A stretch of DNA of 8,767 nucleotides from Pirellulales bacterium (GTDB lineage Bacteria > Planctomycetota > Planctomycetia > Pirellulales > Thermoguttaceae). The notes below the pieces were generated by a model. That model was given only the letters and a program-made list of their open reading frames with translations. It had not been told where the DNA came from and ran no database searches. Of this stretch, positions 5,368 through 8,767 are shown in pieces. Where the stretch lies: assembly GCA_030605745.1 (NCBI GenBank), contig JAUWHT010000257.1, positions 1 through 8,767 of the forward strand, given 5' to 3'. Made by a program: the position numbers and the translations under genes. The first letter of the stretch is position 1; each line of letters opens with the position of its first letter.

Positions 5368-5933
5368 ACAGCGAAGAAGCAACCGTTGCCGTGGTCGATG
5401 TCCTGGAGGCTCTTGATGTTCCCTACATGCTGGTGGGATCGTTCTCAAGCAATTTCTACGGCATTCCACGAGCAACCGAGGATGCCGACTTCGTTCTGCA
5501 ACTCGAGAGGCAATCTGTTTCTGAAATTGCCCGGCGTCTTGGACCGCAATTCCGATTAGATGCTCAAATGTCTTTCGAGATGGTCACGGGAACTACCCGT
5601 TACGTGTTGCAGCTTGCGGACACTTCTTTTCGTATCGAGTTCTTCCTGCTTAGCGAAGATGCCCACGATCAAGAGCGATTCAACCGCCGTCGGCGTGTGA
5701 GAATACTTGATCGGGAGACGTTTGTCCCCACCGTGGAGGACGTCATCATTACGAAATTGCGCTGGTCGCGTCAGGGTCAACGGACGAAGGATATCGAGGA
5801 CGTCCGCGGCGTGGTTGCCGTTAATGGTGATCGTGTTCAGTGGGACTATGTAAATGGATGGTGCGATCGACATGACACGCGCGCCACACTCGAAGAAATC
5901 CGCCGCTCTGTTCCACCGAGTAGTACCGTTTAG
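5364..5933 (+). CDS. Nucleotidyltransferase-fold protein (MNT/AbiEii-like)
   Basis: The 189-residue protein has the core of a minimal nucleotidyltransferase. LVGSFSSNFYG (23-33) holds the Gly-Ser loop, ATEDAD (37-42) supplies the two metal-binding Asp residues (40 and 42), and FRIEFFLL (89-96) carries the third acidic position, Glu92. A later segment, VEDVIITKLRW then KDIEDV (124-147), is typical of AbiEii-like and related stand-alone transferases. Known relatives transfer nucleotides to RNA, tRNA or protein, often within toxin-antitoxin pairs; the target here is unknown. It overlaps the preceding small gene by 4 bases (GTGA). Base composition is lower in GC than the neighbours (29 of 60 in 5521-5580 by direct count), hinting at transfer. 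Its last Val codon and TAG stop lie inside palindromic element copy 2, so the native C-terminus may have been altered. Confidence 0.82.
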   Translation: MNSEEATVAVVDVLEALDVPYMLVGSFSSNFYGIPRATEDADFVLQLERQSVSEIARRLGPQFRLDAQMSFEMVTGTTRYVLQLADTSFRIEFFLLSEDAHDQERFNRRRRVRILDRETFVPTVEDVIITKLRWSRQGQRTKDIEDVRGVVAVNGDRVQWDYVNGWCDRHDTRATLEEIRRSVPPSSTV

Positions 5934-6012
5934 CCGCCGGGCTTGCCCGGCGCGTTGCGAGGTGTCTATACGCTCCAACGCAAACGCGCCGGGCAAGCCC
6001 GGCGGCTAAACG
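5927..6012. repeat. REP/BIME-like palindromic element, copy 2 (inverted relative to copy 1)
   Basis: Two perfect 30-base arms (5927-5956 and 5983-6012) enclose a 26-base loop. The shared core GTTTAG...CTAAAC is 5928-6011, 84 bases, the same length as copy 1. The loop matches the reverse complement of the copy 1 loop at 19 of 26 positions, so this copy lies in the opposite orientation. It sits between convergent genes and contains both of their stop codons (5931-5933 plus strand, 6006-6008 minus strand). A long GC-rich hairpin here could block read-through from both sides, although no T-run follows. Confidence 0.9.
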
Positions 6013-8129
6013 ACTGGCCGAGTGATTGGCCGGAATTGCTGGGCGGTTTGCTCCGCCGCACGGACGGCTTCGACGGCATCGTTGTAGAACTTCTCCTGGG
6101 CGCGAACCCGGCGGCCCCTGCGGGCGACCGGCTGGTAGGTACCGTCGGGGAGCAGCCGGCGGGACTGGACGTTGTCGACAAAAAACGTGTTTAGGATATC
6201 GATCAGCCGCCGGCGGAGGTTGCGGTCGATCACCGGAAAAAGTATCTCCAGCCGGTCAACCAAGTTGCGGCGCATCCAGTCGGCGCTGCTGAGATAGACT
6301 TCTTCGTGGCCGCCGTTGCGGAAGTAAAAGATTCGGGCGTGCTCAAGATACCGGTCGATGATGGAGGTGACTTCGATGTTTTCGGAGACCCCTTTGACGC
6401 CCGGCCGCAGGCAGCAGATGCCGCGGATGTTGAGCATCACCTTCACGCCGGCCTGGCCGGCCCGATACAAGGCATCGATGATGTCGGTGTCCTGGAGCGA
6501 GTTGTTCTTGGCCATGATCAATCCCGGCCGGTCGGGCGTGGAAACCTTCACCTCTCGGTCGATCAGGTCGACCAGCCGCTGCTTCAGCCCGGTCGGCGCG
6601 ATTGTGAACTTCGACCAGCCGACCGTTTCCGAGTACCCAGTCAGCAGGTTGAAGAAGGCGGCCACGTCGGCGGCGATGTCCCGGTTGCAGGTCATTATGC
6701 CGATGTCGCTGTAGAGCCGGGCAGTTTTGTCGTTGTAATTGCCGGTGGCCAGGTGCACGTAGCGGTGGATTCGCCCCGACTCGCGGCGGACGATCAGCAG
6801 GGCCTTGGCGTGTGTCTTCAGCCCAGCAATGCCGTAGATCACGTGGCAGCCGGCGTCTTCCAGCCGGCGTGCCCAGTTGACGTTTCTGGCCTCGTCGAAT
6901 CGGGCCTTCAACTCGACCAGCACGGTGACTTCCTTGCCGTTCTCGCCGGCCAACTCCAGGGCCCGAATGATCGGCGAATCGCCGCTGGTGCGATACAGGG
7001 TTTGCTTGATGGCCAGTACTTGTGGGTCTTCGGCGGCCTGTTCGAGCAACTGCACGACCGGATCAAAACTTTCGTACGGGTGAAAGAGCATCACGTCATG
7101 GTCTCGCAGGGCAGCCCAGAGGTCGTCGGCCCCGATCAGGTCGCGGGGCGGCTGTGGCGGCCAGTCGGCCGTCTTCAGCTTCTCGAGCCCCGGTCGGTTG
7201 ACGATCTCCCACAAGGCGGTGGCGTCCAGTACGCCCTCGATCTCGTACACGTCCTCGGTCCGCAGCCGCAGCCAATCGGTGAGCCAGTTGCGCAGCCGGC
7301 GGTCGGGATTAGCGGAGATTTCCAGGCGTATGGCCGCGCGTCTTCGACGGTCGAGCACGGCCTCCTCAACCGCTTGCAGCAGATCGCCCGCCTCGTCGTC
7401 CAATATGGTTACGTCGGCGTCGCGTGTGATGCGGAACAGGGCGGTAGCAAGCACTTCGCATTCCGGGAAAAGCGCACCCACGTTGCCGGCGATGGCGTCT
7501 TCCAACCGGGCCAGATGCAGGCCGTCCTCGGCCGGCACATTGATCAGCCGCAGGAACTGGCCGGGCACCGGCACGGCCACGACCGTTTCCGCCGGCTGGT
7601 CGGTTTGTTCGCTGCCCTGGCGGCCGCCAATAACCGCGGCGACGTACAACCGCAAACCCGGCAGCAACGGGCAAGGGTCCAACTCTTGGATGGCCAAAGG
7701 CGTCAGGACCGGCAGGATTTCCCTGGAAAAATAGGATCGCAGAGACTGTTGCTGCTGGGGTGTCCAGTCTTGCGGCTCAACCACGAACATTCCGTGTTCA
7801 GCGAGTTTCTCGAGCGCCTCGCGAATCCCGTTGGCCTGCTCGGCGACCATTCGATGGGCGCGCCGGCTGATCGCGGCGAGTTGCTGCGCAGGTGTCAGCC
7901 CGGCCGGATCGCGGCGCCGCACGCCGGCCGACCGCTGCTGCATCAGCCCGGCCACCCGGACCAGGAAAAACTCGTCCAGATTAGAACTGACGATTGCCAG
8001 GAACTTCAATCGCTCCAGCAGCGGCAGGTCCTTGCAGAGCCCTTCCCGGAGCACCCGGTCGTTAAACTCCAGCCAGCTCAACTCGCGATTGATGTAGAGT
8101 TCCGGCGATTTCAGTTTGTTTTTGGCCAA
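6006..8129 (-). CDS. ppk1: Polyphosphate kinase 1
   Basis: PPK1 reversibly transfers the gamma phosphate of ATP to polyphosphate through a phospho-histidine, at the membrane-associated cytoplasmic face. At 707 residues it is of normal family length. The N-terminal domain (ELSWLEFNDRVL, 16-27; SSNLDEFFLVRVAGL, 48-62) is typical. The catalytic region shows FHPYESFDP (349-357), IKQTLYRTSGDSPI (374-387), LKTHAK with His440 (437-442) and YLEHARIFYF with His597 (594-603); these match the E. coli His435 and His592 with the same offset. RGICCLRPG (569-577) is intact. The start is TTG at 8129, with AGGTG about 5 bases upstream, only 2 bases after the ppx stop, so the genes form one operon. The terminal Val and TAG come from palindromic element copy 2. 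Confidence 0.96.
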   Translation of the reverse strand: MAKNKLKSPELYINRELSWLEFNDRVLREGLCKDLPLLERLKFLAIVSSNLDEFFLVRVAGLMQQRSAGVRRRDPAGLTPAQQLAAISRRAHRMVAEQANGIREALEKLAEHGMFVVEPQDWTPQQQQSLRSYFSREILPVLTPLAIQELDPCPLLPGLRLYVAAVIGGRQGSEQTDQPAETVVAVPVPGQFLRLINVPAEDGLHLARLEDAIAGNVGALFPECEVLATALFRITRDADVTILDDEAGDLLQAVEEAVLDRRRRAAIRLEISANPDRRLRNWLTDWLRLRTEDVYEIEGVLDATALWEIVNRPGLEKLKTADWPPQPPRDLIGADDLWAALRDHDVMLFHPYESFDPVVQLLEQAAEDPQVLAIKQTLYRTSGDSPIIRALELAGENGKEVTVLVELKARFDEARNVNWARRLEDAGCHVIYGIAGLKTHAKALLIVRRESGRIHRYVHLATGNYNDKTARLYSDIGIMTCNRDIAADVAAFFNLLTGYSETVGWSKFTIAPTGLKQRLVDLIDREVKVSTPDRPGLIMAKNNSLQDTDIIDALYRAGQAGVKVMLNIRGICCLRPGVKGVSENIEVTSIIDRYLEHARIFYFRNGGHEEVYLSSADWMRRNLVDRLEILFPVIDRNLRRRLIDILNTFFVDNVQSRRLLPDGTYQPVARRGRRVRAQEKFYNDAVEAVRAAEQTAQQFRPITRPVV

Positions 8130-8131
8130 GG

Positions 8132-8767
8132 CTACACCTGTTCCAGGCGGATTTTCAGCCCGTAGATGTCTTCAAACAGATCGCCTTTGGCGGCGATTGC
8201 CCGCTGCTCGAGCACCAGATCGGTTCCGCCGGGCAGATAGACGATCAACTCGTCGCCTCGTCGCTCGAAGCGAAGGTCGCTTGCGCGCCGGAAACGTCCC
8301 CAGGTCAAGGCGTCTGCGGTACGCAAGATGGCTGCCAGCTTGTTGATCAGCACCCGGGTTTCCCTCGGCAGGGTCATGTATTCGGCGTGCGACGGCCTGG
8401 GGACGCTGCGGCGATGATACCGGGCGACGTTGGCAACGACTGTAATCTCGTCGCGGCTGAGCCCGAAGATCTCCGAGTTGGCGATCAGGTAGTAGCTGTG
8501 TTTATGATGCGCCCGGCTGCTGACGACTCCGCCAACCTCGTGCAGCAGGCCCGCCACCGTCAGCAGCAAGCGATGCCGGGCACCCAGCCCGTGATCGGCC
8601 CGGAGTTGGTCGAACAGGCGGACCGCCAGATCGGCCACATTCTGGGCATGGTCGAGGTCGATGTGGTATTTCTCGCCGATCGCCACCGCCGAGTGGATCA
8701 CCCCGTCGAGTAGAACCGTGTCTTCCTGCCCGGTGACGTCACGGGCCAACTCCAACAACAGCCCGTC
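8132..8767 (-). CDS. ppx: Ppx/GppA phosphatase family, C-terminal HD-like region (partial)
   Basis: The frame is open to the right edge, so only the last 211 codons are present. The first residues seen, Asp-Gly-Leu-Leu-Leu, match the end of the actin-like ATPase domain of exopolyphosphatase/guanosine pentaphosphatase. What follows is the C-terminal HD-type helical domain: LLHEVGG (His-Glu near 8537-8542, as in E. coli Ppx, rather than His-Asp), then His-His-Lys-His-Ser-Tyr-Tyr-Leu (about 8484-8510) and ARYHRR. The catalytic N-terminal domain lies outside the window, so exopolyphosphatase versus pppGpp phosphatase cannot be settled, but tight coupling to ppk1 favours a polyphosphate role. Its stop lies 2 bases before the ppk1 start. 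Confidence 0.9.
   Translation of the reverse strand, partial: DGLLLELARDVTGQEDTVLLDGVIHSAVAIGEKYHIDLDHAQNVADLAVRLFDQLRADHGLGARHRLLLTVAGLLHEVGGVVSSRAHHKHSYYLIANSEIFGLSRDEITVVANVARYHRRSVPRPSHAEYMTLPRETRVLINKLAAILRTADALTWGRFRRASDLRFERRGDELIVYLPGGTDLVLEQRAIAAKGDLFEDIYGLKIRLEQV

Noticed and set aside
5928..6011. Classical bidirectional intrinsic terminator
   Set aside because: The stem is long and GC-rich but neither side is followed by a T-run, and the same element also occurs between two genes in the same direction; a terminator role is possible but not supported as the primary call.
6306..8165. A 619-codon plus-strand open frame opposite ppk1
   Set aside because: It is the antisense shadow of ppk1, whose minus-strand frame carries all family motifs including both active-site histidines; the plus frame is rich in Gln, Val, Gly and His with no domain pattern.

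Overview
The window looks like a chromosomal segment of a GC-rich Gram-negative bacterium. LpxK (lipid A synthesis), an ETF/acyl-CoA dehydrogenase pair and a Ppx-Ppk1 pair are all housekeeping genes. GTG and TTG starts, weak Shine-Dalgarno sequences and intergenic spaces full of short palindromic repeats suggest a planctomycete-like lineage. That placement is an inference from style and protein flavour, not from a marker gene.

Layout. Positions 1-537 hold at most the first 18 codons of a leftward gene at the edge, plus two strong hairpins; I see no convincing gene in the rest. A small two-helix membrane protein (538-777, +) converges on lpxK (801-1865, -). lpxK is divergent from a tRNA-Leu(CAA) gene at 1942-2024, which has a good sigma70-type promoter overlapping a 24-nt near-palindrome. 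Rightward from there come etfB (2141-3073) and a 580-residue acyl-CoA dehydrogenase (3205-4947), then a 76-residue protein (5137-5367) overlapping a MNT/AbiEii-like nucleotidyltransferase (5364-5933). Leftward from the right edge run a partial Ppx/GppA C-terminal region (8132-8767) and ppk1 (6006-8129).

The most striking layer is intergenic. Every gap between 2025 and 6005 contains a structured repeat: (i) 8-mer tandem repeats arranged as a 46-bp imperfect inverted repeat just before etfB; (ii) three GTGGATA heptamers; (iii) two 84-bp copies of a REP/BIME-like palindrome in opposite orientations, with related 26-nt loops; (iv) a 177-bp MITE-like element with 15-bp perfect terminal inverted repeats, flanked by a TAAATA direct repeat, sitting at the boundary between the dehydrogenase stop and the next gene. 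The second palindrome supplies the final Val codon and the TAG stop of both convergent genes that flank it.

Functionally, EtfB and the dehydrogenase would pass electrons from acyl-CoA oxidation to the quinone pool, but no etfA is in view. Ppk1 and Ppx make and degrade polyphosphate. The small-protein/nucleotidyltransferase pair is the accessory module: it is AT-richer than its neighbours, translationally coupled and bracketed by repeats, and could be a toxin-antitoxin-like or defence-like pair. That role is a hypothesis.
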